This document shows positions 14,652 through 24,175 of a stretch of DNA of 39,111 bases, piece by piece (within the stretch, counting starts at the first letter, position 1; each line of letters opens with the position of its first letter). The notes below the pieces were generated by a model. That model made no database searches, was not told the origin of the DNA, and saw only the letters and a program-made list of their open reading frames with translations. The position numbers were made by a program, and so were the translations under genes. The stretch is taken from the IMG/VR virus record IMGVR_UViG_3300037882_001100, positions 1-39,111 of that record; one strand, written 5' to 3'. This DNA is from a virus.

Positions 14652-14826
14652 GCTCAATCCATGTGCTTACGATGTTAACTGCTTTAGGGATTAGGATAAA
14701 CACCTGAAGCCCCAAGTAAATGATAGTTGCAATGGCCACCCATTCGTTCAGTGTAGCCCCCCAGATGCTTAGTCCTGCTGCTGCTCCGCTAAATCTAGCG
14801 GCCTCTACTTTCGTATCTATATCCAT
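14632..14826 (-). CDS. Holin (small, two TM segments, pinholin-like layout)
   Basis: 64 residues from ATG at 14826. The first hydrophobic segment is weak and rich in Gly, Ala and Ser (about residues 9-25, ARFSGAAAGLSIWGAT). The second is strong (about 29-48, WVAIATIIYLGLQVFILIPK). The C-terminus is basic. Length, the weak first TM and the partner SAR endolysin resemble the pinholin S21 system, where small holes only depolarise the membrane. Called from topology and position. Confidence 0.72.
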   Translation of the reverse strand: MDIDTKVEAARFSGAAAGLSIWGATLNEWVAIATIIYLGLQVFILIPKAVNIVSTWIEHVTRKR

Positions 14827-14848
14827 TTGTTAATTCCCGTGATGCGTA

Positions 14849-16063
14849 TTAAAGATAAAATGCAGAAAGGTCTGCGGAAACATTTGTAAATAGGGCTGAC
14901 GCGGTGGTGCTATAGAGATAAGCGTTGCCGTTCTTAAGCCATACCTCGCCATTGCCAGCAGCCATGTTGTTAGCCCCTTGTGTATAGACCAGCTCACCAT
15001 AGTTGTGCGGTACAGGCTCTTGGTCTCTCCAAGCTAAGGCACGTCCTGCTGCGCTAGACATAGCCTCAAACGATAGATTGATTGCTTGGATGTCATTGCT
15101 CATAGCACCATTGGTCTCTGCTCGTAAATTCACAGGGAAGCCATACATGGCAGCACCAGAAGAGTCAGCCGTTGCTGGCATTTCGATGGTTGCATGAGAC
15201 AGTGAATTAGGGCTGTATTTAACAACAGGCTTAAACCAGCCGTCTTTCTGGCGGTAGTACCCAGCAGGGATACTCGCTGCGTTAGTAGCAAAAGGTTTGC
15301 TGTAGTAATACACAGTGTCATTGACACCAAGATGCTCTACACCAACTTCAAGAGGGCCAACTCCGCTACATGACGTTATAGCGTGTTGTGCTTCTACATA
15401 GCCAGAGCCAGACTGAGTAGCCCCATAACTTATGGTTCCATTGTCTTTAATATAGATACGCCAATCACCACTAGACTTGACACGAAACTTTACGCAGAAG
15501 GGTTGCCCAGCGTAATCAATACTGTCATCTAGAGATAAGGTGCGGTAGTGCTTAGAATTACCTGCATTCTTAACCATAATAGCTGCGACACGTTTTGTAC
15601 CTGAGTCCTGATTCTGAGGATTGTCGTCAACCCAAAACCAATCTTGGAGAGTCTTAGTCCAGCCGTCAGCAGCATGAGTGGTGTAGTTACCAGAGACATC
15701 ACCCCGTTGGATTGGTCGAGCAGTAACAGCACTTGACGTAGGTGGAGCAACACGACGTGGAAGACGTGCTTGGAATGACACATTCGGGATGAGGTTTTCA
15801 ACTTCCAATGAGCTAATAGTTAAGACTGGATGCCCCCCTGAAATAAGTACTAAATCGCCATTCTTTAGCTGGCTAGTAGCGCTGCAATAAAAGGTGACAA
15901 GGTTACTACCAGTGGTATGACCAGAACAAGATAGCGCGGGAAGATTGCCCAGACCTTGCCAATTCATAAGTGTAATCTCTGGGTGAGCAGTAATAATTTG
16001 CCACTCGGTGTTGTCTAAGTCATTCTGCATGTTGTATCCAATCGTTAGTTTGCCACCAATCAT
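14849..16063 (-). CDS. Tail fibre or receptor-binding protein candidate
   Basis: 404 residues from ATG at 16063, after the small gene downstream of the main fibre. It is Gly, Ser, Thr and Tyr-rich with a beta look throughout. Segments such as FCVKFRVKSSGDWRIYIKDNG and VGVEHLGVNDTVYYYSKPF look like carbohydrate-binding-type beta sandwiches, but I do not recognise a specific domain. No clear ribosome site is seen at this ATG. Position suggests a distal fibre or adhesin subunit that sets host range. Confidence 0.65.
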   Translation of the reverse strand: MIGGKLTIGYNMQNDLDNTEWQIITAHPEITLMNWQGLGNLPALSCSGHTTGSNLVTFYCSATSQLKNGDLVLISGGHPVLTISSLEVENLIPNVSFQARLPRRVAPPTSSAVTARPIQRGDVSGNYTTHAADGWTKTLQDWFWVDDNPQNQDSGTKRVAAIMVKNAGNSKHYRTLSLDDSIDYAGQPFCVKFRVKSSGDWRIYIKDNGTISYGATQSGSGYVEAQHAITSCSGVGPLEVGVEHLGVNDTVYYYSKPFATNAASIPAGYYRQKDGWFKPVVKYSPNSLSHATIEMPATADSSGAAMYGFPVNLRAETNGAMSNDIQAINLSFEAMSSAAGRALAWRDQEPVPHNYGELVYTQGANNMAAGNGEVWLKNGNAYLYSTTASALFTNVSADLSAFYL

Positions 16064-16083
16064 AGATGGGCGGAGGTGAACAG

Positions 16084-16293
16084 CTATTCAGCAAAAAGAG
16101 GGCGGCTAATAAGCGCAACATAGTTGCTTACTACTTCTTCCGTCCAAAGCTTTTTTGCCTCAGCCTTAACTGCCTCTGGTAAATCTTTTTCAGCAGTGGT
16201 TGGTGCATAGCTTGTGCGGTTAATAAGTTCGCCATTTCCATCGTAGGTTTCTAAATAAAGAATACCTAAAGCATCAGATTCAATCTTATTCAT
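16084..16293 (-). CDS. Small protein between the two fibre genes
   Basis: 69 residues from ATG at 16293. A longer frame reaches 16350 inside the fibre gene, but the ATG at 16293 with GAAAGG upstream fits better and just clears the fibre stop at 16295. It has a beta hairpin-like start (GILYLETYDGNGELIN) and a helical, acidic second half. By position it may be a fibre assembly chaperone or minor fibre subunit. This is inference. Confidence 0.6.
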   Translation of the reverse strand: MNKIESDALGILYLETYDGNGELINRTSYAPTTAEKDLPEAVKAEAKKLWTEEVVSNYVALISRPLFAE

Positions 16294-16294
16294 A

Positions 16295-18049
16295 TTATGC
16301 CTTTCTATAGCAAATGTATCCATAAAGTGGCTGGCTTGCCATTGCCGCATTGCTGCGGAATGTTAAGCTATCTCTACCAAGGATTTTAAGAGAGCCACTG
16401 TCTGCCGTGTATAATACGCCAGAAGACCCAGCAGAGCTGGTGTGCAATACGCCTATACTTTCCCCCACACTTGCAAATGGAAGGCCGTTAATAGTGGCCT
16501 CTGCGCCCGATGCTGTAGCAGGATAGTTCAACCGAAGCCATACCGTCACTGTGTCACCAATCATTGTATATCGGCAAACCACAGCCGCGAAGCTAAGACC
16601 AGCGCCAGAGCCATCTGTTGGCGTCCATGACGTAGGTGCTGGGACTAAATCGGCTAAAGCAGCGGTGCTTGCACCAGTGTAATAACCAACTTTGGAAGCC
16701 GATGGGGTTAGCGAACCAAGGGCAGACAATGATGCCCCGCTGCCAACGGCTAGAGTAGAACCATCTGTAGCAGTGATGGTTACAGTGTTGCTTGCAGTAA
16801 GGGTTTTACCATTTGCAACTGTAAGTGTCGCTGAGGTAGCTGGCGCAGTAATAGCAACTTTATTTACAGAGGTTGCAGTTGCGACACCAAGTACAGGCGT
16901 TACAAGCGTTGGAGAAGTGGCAAACACTAATGCCCCACTGCCAGTTTCACCAGTTACCGCAGCAGCTAAGTTAGCGCTTGAAGGGGTCGCTAAGAATGTG
17001 GCAACACCTGTGCCTAAGCCAGAAATCCCTGTGCTTACGGGTAAGCCCGTGCAACTCGTAAGCGTGCCGCTTGATGGAGTGCCTAGCGCTGGGGTAACAA
17101 GCGTTGGCGAGGTAGCCAGTACGTTATTACCTGTACCTGTGTTGGCAACGCTTACAAGCTGTTTAGAGGCGTTAGTGTGGATAGCTTGAGATGCAGTGAG
17201 GTTGTTTGCTGTGATTGCGCCAGTTACATCCAAAGCACCACCTACGTTAAATCCACCAACCACATCACCATTGGTCGTGCCAGCAATACCGAAGCTTGCA
17301 GCAGTCGTGCCAGCACTGTTTTTCAGCACTACGCCGCTAGAACCAGAAGTTTTGATAGCATCAACAACAGTGTCACCTGTTAGGGTTGGTGTGGCTACTG
17401 TGGGGGAAGTTTCACGGACAACCTTGCCTGTACCTGTAGTTGGCTCGATAGCTGCTAAGGCTGCTTCTGCTGCGGCTTGCGCTACTAGTGCTGCTGCCAG
17501 TGCTGCTTCTGCTGCGTCAGCATCGTCTGAAGCCGACTCTGCATAAGCTTGAGCATTGGTAATCTCGTCGGTGCTTGGCCCCATAACAAGAGCTGTACCC
17601 GCTGAATTTACAACGAGTGCCTTATTTGCAGCTATATCCCCAATGAGTTTAATGGGTGAGGATTTTGTAGCTTGTTGTACAATAGCTCGGTCAGAGACTT
17701 CCTTAATACCTTTTACCAAGCGGGTAAGCTTGTCGAAACCCTCCTCAACGGTGTCAGCAGGGAATGCTGTGTTATTCAGATACTCTTCCGTCTGAGTGGT
17801 GGAGATATTATAAACGATAGCAATCTTCTCACCCAAAGCAAGAACTTCAGAAAGAGTAATCTCTGTCAGTGCTGCGTTTACCGTATAGCCGTTGGTTCCA
17901 GCGTCCTTAGTAAGAGTGGTTTCCACGTTGGTAGTGCTAAAGCGTAAAACAGAAAACTCTGTCGCTGTATTAACATCAATCGTAATAGAAAAAGGCCCAG
18001 CGCTACCAGAGCCGCTGTACACTTGTTTATTAGCTGTCGTACTAATCAT
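16295..18049 (-). CDS. Tail fibre protein with T7 gp17-type N-terminus
   Basis: 584 residues from ATG at 18049 with GGAGG upstream. The first 125 residues match the T7 fibre N-terminal domain, which binds the tail (SGPFSITIDV-like start, then TEEYLNNTAFPADTVEEGFDKLTRL). An Ala-rich helix follows at about 163-201, then three copies of a TSPT-x2-TP-x-L repeat at 214, 313 and 378, common in proteobacterial phage fibres. The C-terminal 100 residues (WTPTDGSGAGLSFAAV onward) form a beta tip, probably the receptor-binding head. Confidence 0.88.
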   Translation of the reverse strand: MISTTANKQVYSGSGSAGPFSITIDVNTATEFSVLRFSTTNVETTLTKDAGTNGYTVNAALTEITLSEVLALGEKIAIVYNISTTQTEEYLNNTAFPADTVEEGFDKLTRLVKGIKEVSDRAIVQQATKSSPIKLIGDIAANKALVVNSAGTALVMGPSTDEITNAQAYAESASDDADAAEAALAAALVAQAAAEAALAAIEPTTGTGKVVRETSPTVATPTLTGDTVVDAIKTSGSSGVVLKNSAGTTAASFGIAGTTNGDVVGGFNVGGALDVTGAITANNLTASQAIHTNASKQLVSVANTGTGNNVLATSPTLVTPALGTPSSGTLTSCTGLPVSTGISGLGTGVATFLATPSSANLAAAVTGETGSGALVFATSPTLVTPVLGVATATSVNKVAITAPATSATLTVANGKTLTASNTVTITATDGSTLAVGSGASLSALGSLTPSASKVGYYTGASTAALADLVPAPTSWTPTDGSGAGLSFAAVVCRYTMIGDTVTVWLRLNYPATASGAEATINGLPFASVGESIGVLHTSSAGSSGVLYTADSGSLKILGRDSLTFRSNAAMASQPLYGYICYRKA

Positions 18050-18053
18050 TTAT

Positions 18054-21000
18054 TTATTCCTCCGTAAGGGATTCTTGCATTTTATTTGAGATGCGTACCA
18101 ATGGTTCAACGTCCATAAAGGGCACAAGGGACATCAGAGCTTTCGCATTTGATGCCGACATCGAGCCATCTGACATATACTGACCTAAACCGTAAGCTGC
18201 CTTCATCTGGTTTCTTGCTAAACGGCTGGACGGCCCAAAGGCATCCGCTACCACTCTGTCGGGGCTGAAGTATTGCTTAGCATCCTTGTCTGTGACATTA
18301 CCTCGTAAACCAATGCCAAAAGGCTCTAGCATTCGCTGATTAACCATGAATGGAACTGAGAACATCCCTGAGCGGTCTAACCCAGTAAACAACCAAGTGG
18401 TCACATCTTCAGCAGGTGTGGATACTCTGTTTCGGACTAGGTCAGTAAGCATTTTTGAACCGATACCCAACGACACCATAGTGGCAACACCCGTTGCTAC
18501 ATTGCGGTCATAACCCTGTAAGGTACGCATTAAGTATTTTTGATTAGAAGAAACAGGAAAAGATAAAAACTGAGTTAAGACTTGACCCACAGGGTGATTC
18601 CAACTAAGAGGAATATCACCAGCTTTCTTACGAATAATCACTTGCCCATTTAGTTTAGAAATGGCTAAGTCTAAAGCTCTTGCTGCACCCTTATCTGTCC
18701 ACGAAGCCGTGTTTGGCACATGCACCTTGAGGTCTCCAACAACTTCCCCATGAAGCTCCATAGCTGCGTTAATACGACCCAGCATTACTTTGTCTAGCCC
18801 TGCATCAGCTAATGACACATAGGTATCGGGGTCTTTAGCCCCATTAAGTGCTGTCTTAAGGATTAACTGCTGATGTGTGACACCAGCGATAGTCTCCATC
18901 ATGTCATTCCACTGGTTCATACCAAGGTTGCCTAACCCTGTGGAAAGGTTGTGCATCATCTTCTCACCCATAGAACCCTTAATAAATGGGTCTCCAATGC
19001 CGTAAAGAGTTCCCTGACGCGCATTGGTAAGTGTATTAACACCAATATTCAAAGATTCTAGGTACTGCTTATTCTTACTAATAGCAGCCTTAAACTCTGG
19101 GGACTCAAAGCTCTTTAATAAAGGTTTTAGACTTTCACCCCACACCTTAGAATAGCCCAATGTTAGCTGCATAGCGCCAGCGTCAGAGATAGCCGTCAGA
19201 GGAGCTGTTTCCATACCAGACAAGTAAGCCCACTTACGCTCAAAAGACAGCGCACGAGCAAGAGCTTGGTCAGGGGCTAAAATACCTGTATTACGATATG
19301 TTCCTCGAATTAAGTCCCATGCGTCGGCCAGTTGATTCTTGCCATCTCGCCAGTCTTTGTCTAGCTCTGTGAACTTCTTTTGATATTGTTTTTCAATTTT
19401 GTCTGCCTTAGAAGGGTCTTTAGCAAGAGCAGCTTCTTTTTCTTTTATGAGGGAGCCTCTAGCTAATTTGTAATCCTCATCGACAACCTTGCCGTAATCT
19501 TCAAAACGAGCAGAGCCAAAAGAGCGAGTAAGCTCAATCTCAGCACCAGCTTTACGCATGGTATTTTCCATGATAACCACAGGGTCGGTTTCCATGAAGT
19601 CAATGATATTCGCTGGGTCAATATCCCATGTGCGTTCTTTTAATGGCCCACGGGACATAGGTGAAACCTTAAACCCTGAGTCTGTACCCGCACTCGTTAC
19701 TTGAGCAGTAACATGGGCACGAATCTCAGCAGCCAACTCCTCAACACGCAAGGTCAAGATGTCTTCTGCTTCCTCGAAGTCTTTAATAAACTTCATTTCC
19801 TTTTTATATTCAGCGCTAGTTGGGCTACCTAGAACACCCTCGTCACGTTTCTTAAAGGCGACGTTATATTGGCTCTTAAACTTCTTTGTCGTAGCAGCAG
19901 CCTCTTCTTGAGCTTTAGCTGCTTTTTCCAATGACCACGGGGTAATGTCAGCATCCCACTTTTCTGGGTTAGCCACAATCTTTTCACGGACGTAAGAACG
20001 TGGGCGATAAGAGCGTCCTGACAATGGTAGGTCTTCTTCTGTCCACTTGCCAGTGCTGAGAGCTTGCTCCCTAGCAAAACCGTAAGCCTCATCTTCTGCC
20101 TTGGCCAAGCGAGAGGCAAATGGTCGGGCTAATTCAGGTAATGCAGTAAAACTATCATCACGAACTGTGGCAGAGGTAAACACTTGTTTGCGGAAGTCCT
20201 CTTTACTGAGTGGCTTCTCACCTGCTGACTTAGCGGCCTTAGCGTAGCCGCTATACTCGTCATCCAAGACACGGTAGTATTTCGAAGCTCTCCCAGCGTA
20301 CTGATTAAGAGCCGTTTCCACTGCTTGTTTAGAGGCAACACCCTCCACATTCTTAGCACGAACAGTAGAGAACTCTAGGAGCTGCTCAGCACCAGATACA
20401 ATAGACTCTAATGGACTGGCTGCAAAACGTGTATTAGGGTTGAGGAAAGCTGTTCCCTTTTCAAATGTCTTGAAAACCTTATTCATTACCTTGCCACCTT
20501 TGGCAACAGTACGCGAGGCTTCCAGTGGTAGCTTAGGATTTACCACAGCGGCAGATAGGCTGCTTTCACCTGCACCGTAAAACCCTGTTACAGCGGCAGC
20601 ACTATCGTCAACAACACTGAAGTCAAGCATTTCCTTATCCATAGCAAAGGCCATGTCGTCAACAGACTTACTCAGTAGCTTATTAGCTAATGCCTGACCA
20701 CCTGCGCCCATAATACCAGACAAGATAGTTGTACTGGCAATGTTGGCAACGGACTCAGTTGCGGTACGTTCTGGTTGAATGCCTTGTAAAACAGCCTCAG
20801 AAGCAGTCTCAGCAGCAGCACCAGTTCCAGCTAGTCTAGCCGCAGACGATACGACTGCACCCTCTAGATTCGAAGCTAATACAGCCCTAGCAGCAGTGGT
20901 TGCGGCAACCTCACTACCAAACATGGCAGAACGAGCTGCGGTGATAACTTGCTTTGCCGCAGGAATAGAACCAAGGCCGACACCCATAGTCAAGAGGGTA

Positions 21001-21380
21001 GGTATGTCGATAGTAGCAGAGACAATCCCCGCTGCGATACCATATCCACCTGATTCTGCCACAATCTCACGAGCCTGATTACGTTTGTCTATGTCAGCTT
21101 TAACTGCATCAAACTGCTCAGGGTTAACTGTGTTGGAGAACATCTCCCATTCTTCGGGGGCTATGCCTTTTTCTTTTGCGTAGTCAGAATACCAATAGCC
21201 CTGCTCAGGTTCTTCATTAACTTTAGGCGCAGTAATCTCGTCAATAAGACCCTTAGACATATTGCCAAAGGTTAATTGAGCGCTTAATGCGTCGAGGAAA
21301 CCATAGTCAGGGTTCTCCTGACCAGAGCGAGCTACTGGCTTATAGGTAGGTTCTTCGTTATCTAAAAATACTCTATCCAT
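18054..21380 (-). CDS. Internal virion protein, gp16-like (ejectosome)
   Basis: 1108 residues from ATG at 21380, overlapping the previous stop (TAATG). The N-terminal region has Ala-rich and hydrophobic stretches (GIAAGIVSATIDIPTLLTMG), and long helical regions follow. It occupies the place of T7 gp16, the last internal core protein that enters the host and lines the DNA channel. T7 gp16 is 1318 residues and starts with a lytic transglycosylase domain; I see no such domain here, which accounts for the shorter length. Called from order, size and composition. Confidence 0.75.
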   Translation of the reverse strand: MDRVFLDNEEPTYKPVARSGQENPDYGFLDALSAQLTFGNMSKGLIDEITAPKVNEEPEQGYWYSDYAKEKGIAPEEWEMFSNTVNPEQFDAVKADIDKRNQAREIVAESGGYGIAAGIVSATIDIPTLLTMGVGLGSIPAAKQVITAARSAMFGSEVAATTAARAVLASNLEGAVVSSAARLAGTGAAAETASEAVLQGIQPERTATESVANIASTTILSGIMGAGGQALANKLLSKSVDDMAFAMDKEMLDFSVVDDSAAAVTGFYGAGESSLSAAVVNPKLPLEASRTVAKGGKVMNKVFKTFEKGTAFLNPNTRFAASPLESIVSGAEQLLEFSTVRAKNVEGVASKQAVETALNQYAGRASKYYRVLDDEYSGYAKAAKSAGEKPLSKEDFRKQVFTSATVRDDSFTALPELARPFASRLAKAEDEAYGFAREQALSTGKWTEEDLPLSGRSYRPRSYVREKIVANPEKWDADITPWSLEKAAKAQEEAAATTKKFKSQYNVAFKKRDEGVLGSPTSAEYKKEMKFIKDFEEAEDILTLRVEELAAEIRAHVTAQVTSAGTDSGFKVSPMSRGPLKERTWDIDPANIIDFMETDPVVIMENTMRKAGAEIELTRSFGSARFEDYGKVVDEDYKLARGSLIKEKEAALAKDPSKADKIEKQYQKKFTELDKDWRDGKNQLADAWDLIRGTYRNTGILAPDQALARALSFERKWAYLSGMETAPLTAISDAGAMQLTLGYSKVWGESLKPLLKSFESPEFKAAISKNKQYLESLNIGVNTLTNARQGTLYGIGDPFIKGSMGEKMMHNLSTGLGNLGMNQWNDMMETIAGVTHQQLILKTALNGAKDPDTYVSLADAGLDKVMLGRINAAMELHGEVVGDLKVHVPNTASWTDKGAARALDLAISKLNGQVIIRKKAGDIPLSWNHPVGQVLTQFLSFPVSSNQKYLMRTLQGYDRNVATGVATMVSLGIGSKMLTDLVRNRVSTPAEDVTTWLFTGLDRSGMFSVPFMVNQRMLEPFGIGLRGNVTDKDAKQYFSPDRVVADAFGPSSRLARNQMKAAYGLGQYMSDGSMSASNAKALMSLVPFMDVEPLVRISNKMQESLTEE

Positions 21381-23521
21381 TATGGAAGATTCTCTGCAAT
21401 CGGTAAGGGTGGTAAGCCTTTATTCTTTAGGTCTTGAGAGGTGCTTTTCAGCATAGCCTTCTCTTCAATAGCGCGGGCTTCAGCAGCTTTACGGTCTTTC
21501 TTAGTCTCCCCCATTGTCTCCTTAACATCTTTAGAGTTTTGGAAGTTAGGACGCCATAAAACAGGTTCACCTTTGTTGTCCGTAAGTACCTTAATCCCAG
21601 AGGAGTCCTTATAAGTAAGGGCATACACAGGCTGGTCTGTGTTGCGAGTAGGTGGATACACTGTGACTTCTAATGCGTTCATAAGTTTATCCGCAGCAAA
21701 CCCTCTAGGGTCTTTCTTAGAATCCATAGAACCTACAGGGTCAAACCCAACTACAGAAAAACTATTTGCAGCTTTAACGAAGCTATCGGGTAGGTTATCT
21801 TTTACAGTGTTGCGTAAAGATTCCTTAATCCATGAAGGGTCTTGACCACGGGGGTTGTAAACCAGTTCTGGGGAATCCTTCATCCACTTCTTATTAGCAC
21901 CAACTTGGGTAACTCCCCAACGGGAAGCCACTCGTTTAGCAGCGTAGTCTTTAGCGTCATCAAGGGTAACAGATTCATTTGACATATAATGGGCTGTCAT
22001 AATGTCCTTGAAGTCCGAGGTCAAACCTGCGGGAACGGGAGCTGATGAATCATAGGCGTCAGTATATTTACTAATACCAGAGATGTCAAGTTTTTTCGGC
22101 TTAGCAGTAGTGCCAAATGCTTTTTTTAAGTCAGCCTCACGAACCTTGTATGGTTCTGTGTTCTTCTCAAAAGTAATGCGCTTAGCAGCTTCTACAGCCT
22201 CGGTAGGAGGAAGCCCTGCTGCATGGAGGGTACTCATGCGTACAGCTTCGGATGCCGTCTTCTCATCAAACTGCTTAAAGATTTTAGGGTTCTCAGAAGC
22301 AGCAGCGTTAATAAAGTTAGCAGCCTTGATACGTTCTTGAGGAGTCCCCGCAGCAATGGTACGAGTAACCTGTTTATTTAAGGCTTCTGGCACATAGCCC
22401 GTCTGACGAACAAAGGTTTCAGCTTCACGGGTGAAGATGCTAGGAACTGCTTCTCCGTCAGCAGTACGAGCAATGTTTTGATTAAAGTAAGCCTCTGCCT
22501 TGGCCTTATCCTTGGCATTATTGACATCCATAGGTACGCCATTGTTCATGGCATCAGCCATTTCAGAGGCAAAAGTGGTTTCTTCCAAGAAAGAGGCTGA
22601 GCGCTTAGTAACAAGAGCCTCCATTTGTAGATACTTCTTACCGTCAATAGCCCCTGTTTCAAAACCACGGTCTAGTTCGGTCTTAAGGGTATTGAAGTCA
22701 GCTACTGATTTAGCCGAAGCTAAGTTGTCAAAGAATACAGAATCACGCTGTTGCTGAGCTGCCACTTCTTGCTTACGAGCCTGCACTTCAAAATGAGCTA
22801 CTTGTCGGTCTGCTGCATTATTAAGAGTTTCTTTTGCACGAAAATCAAAAACATCGTCAAACTGCCCAGAAGCTAACATCTTCTTAGCGGTATTAGGAGA
22901 GCGCTCAATCATCCCACGGATATTGGCTTCTGCCAGTGTACCCTTAGATTTCTGCTCAAGCTCCATGACATCCAATGGGTCAAGGAATGTCTTTGCTGAT
23001 TCTAGTAAGAGTTTGTTTTGTTCAACAGCTTGCTGGTAGGTAGCTGGGTCTGAATAGACCATAGAGCCTAACTTAGAAAGAGACTCCATATGTTTTGTGG
23101 TATAGTTCTCAAGGGAAGCCTTGCGCTCCCACCCTGCCGCTTGGATAATGTTACCCTGCGTCATACCAGCAAACTGGTTTTCTAAGGCCATACGAGCGCG
23201 TTGTGAAGGCGCTTTCTCTGTAATGCTATTATATTCTTCCTGAGCCACTGTCTTAGCAGCGTCAGCATATCCCTGTGGGTTCTCAGCGTAATCTTGCTTG
23301 AGAGCTTCCATACGTTGACGAACACGGTCTGTTGCATCCACGGTTGCGTTAGCAATGAAGGAGGCGTCACGTTCTTTTTCCAACTGCTCACCAATAGCGG
23401 ATACCGCAGTACCAAGTATTTCTTCACCAGCGCCAACACCAGCGGGCGCTTGTAGTTGACCTACACGAGCATTATTCTGGGGGGTAAAACCCTCAGCCGA
23501 TACAATTCTAATAGTAGCCAT
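21380..23521 (-). CDS. Internal virion protein, gp15-like
   Basis: 713 residues (T7 gp15 is 747), ATG at 23521. It is helical and charged throughout, with Gln and Glu-rich segments (QARKQEVAAQQQRD) and no membrane segment. In T7, gp15 forms the middle of the inner core and, with gp14 and gp16, the trans-envelope channel. It lies in the expected order between the gp14-like and gp16-like genes, 2 bases from one and overlapping the other. Sequence similarity to T7 is weak by eye; the call rests on order and size. Confidence 0.75.
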   Translation of the reverse strand: MATIRIVSAEGFTPQNNARVGQLQAPAGVGAGEEILGTAVSAIGEQLEKERDASFIANATVDATDRVRQRMEALKQDYAENPQGYADAAKTVAQEEYNSITEKAPSQRARMALENQFAGMTQGNIIQAAGWERKASLENYTTKHMESLSKLGSMVYSDPATYQQAVEQNKLLLESAKTFLDPLDVMELEQKSKGTLAEANIRGMIERSPNTAKKMLASGQFDDVFDFRAKETLNNAADRQVAHFEVQARKQEVAAQQQRDSVFFDNLASAKSVADFNTLKTELDRGFETGAIDGKKYLQMEALVTKRSASFLEETTFASEMADAMNNGVPMDVNNAKDKAKAEAYFNQNIARTADGEAVPSIFTREAETFVRQTGYVPEALNKQVTRTIAAGTPQERIKAANFINAAASENPKIFKQFDEKTASEAVRMSTLHAAGLPPTEAVEAAKRITFEKNTEPYKVREADLKKAFGTTAKPKKLDISGISKYTDAYDSSAPVPAGLTSDFKDIMTAHYMSNESVTLDDAKDYAAKRVASRWGVTQVGANKKWMKDSPELVYNPRGQDPSWIKESLRNTVKDNLPDSFVKAANSFSVVGFDPVGSMDSKKDPRGFAADKLMNALEVTVYPPTRNTDQPVYALTYKDSSGIKVLTDNKGEPVLWRPNFQNSKDVKETMGETKKDRKAAEARAIEEKAMLKSTSQDLKNKGLPPLPIAENLP

Positions 23522-23523
23522 GA

Positions 23524-24174
23524 TTACCGAGCGTTAAAAATACCAGTTAAGATAGAAGTAGCTGAAGCAATTTTTCCAGCTTGTTTTATATTTGCAGACG
23601 ATTGGTCGAACGTCGCTGCTTGAGCGCCATACATAGCGGCGTCAGTGCGGAAGCCTGAAGCTCTCATAGAGCCTTCAAAAGCTAAGTTTTGTACAGCCAG
23701 TTCGCCTTCCATGGCTTGCTCTTGCTGTGCTAGTAGAGCTGTTCCACTTGTGGTCACAATGCCTGATTTAGCGTAACCAGCGCGGATGCTTGAGATAGCA
23801 CCCTTAGCTGAAGATGCGGCTTTCTTTTGAGCAATATCATAAGCACGAATAGTAGCGTTAGCATCACGAATAGCCATCTCTTGGTTGAAGCGACTAAGAG
23901 AAGCGTTTGTCTTATAATTTTGAGCCTGAGATTTATACTGCTGAGCTTGGCTGCTTGCTTGCAGAAAATTGCCAATGCCTGAAACAAAAGGAGCTGCTGT
24001 ATCTTTTACAGACTTCCAAGACAATCCTGAATCGGTTGCCCAAGGTAAGGGTTTACCTACTTGAGATTGGTCAATGTTAAGGCCATTCACCATGCTAACA
24101 GACGAGACATTGCTGCCAGCGCTGGACACTGTTGCTGCCGTACTCCCACCAAATGCACCACTAATACTTTGCAT
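23524..24174 (-). CDS. Internal virion protein, gp14-like
   Basis: 216 residues (T7 gp14 is 196) from ATG at 24174. A Ser and Ala-rich start leads into Gln-rich helices (ASSQAQQYKSQAQNYKTNA), then repeated Ala, Gly and Ser helices (KAASSAKGAISSIRAGYAKSG). It carries the pattern SGIVTTSGTALLAQQEQA, seen widely in podovirus gp14-like proteins. The product is expected to sit in the outer membrane at infection as the outermost part of the DNA channel. Confidence 0.8.
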   Translation of the reverse strand: MQSISGAFGGSTAATVSSAGSNVSSVSMVNGLNIDQSQVGKPLPWATDSGLSWKSVKDTAAPFVSGIGNFLQASSQAQQYKSQAQNYKTNASLSRFNQEMAIRDANATIRAYDIAQKKAASSAKGAISSIRAGYAKSGIVTTSGTALLAQQEQAMEGELAVQNLAFEGSMRASGFRTDAAMYGAQAATFDQSSANIKQAGKIASATSILTGIFNAR

Positions 24175-24175
24175 A

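Noticed and set aside
16692-17546. Long plus-strand frames opposite the tail fibre gene (165 and 116 codons)
   Set aside because: They mirror the repeat-rich, Ala/Val/Thr-coding fibre gene, lack ribosome sites and run against the late operon.
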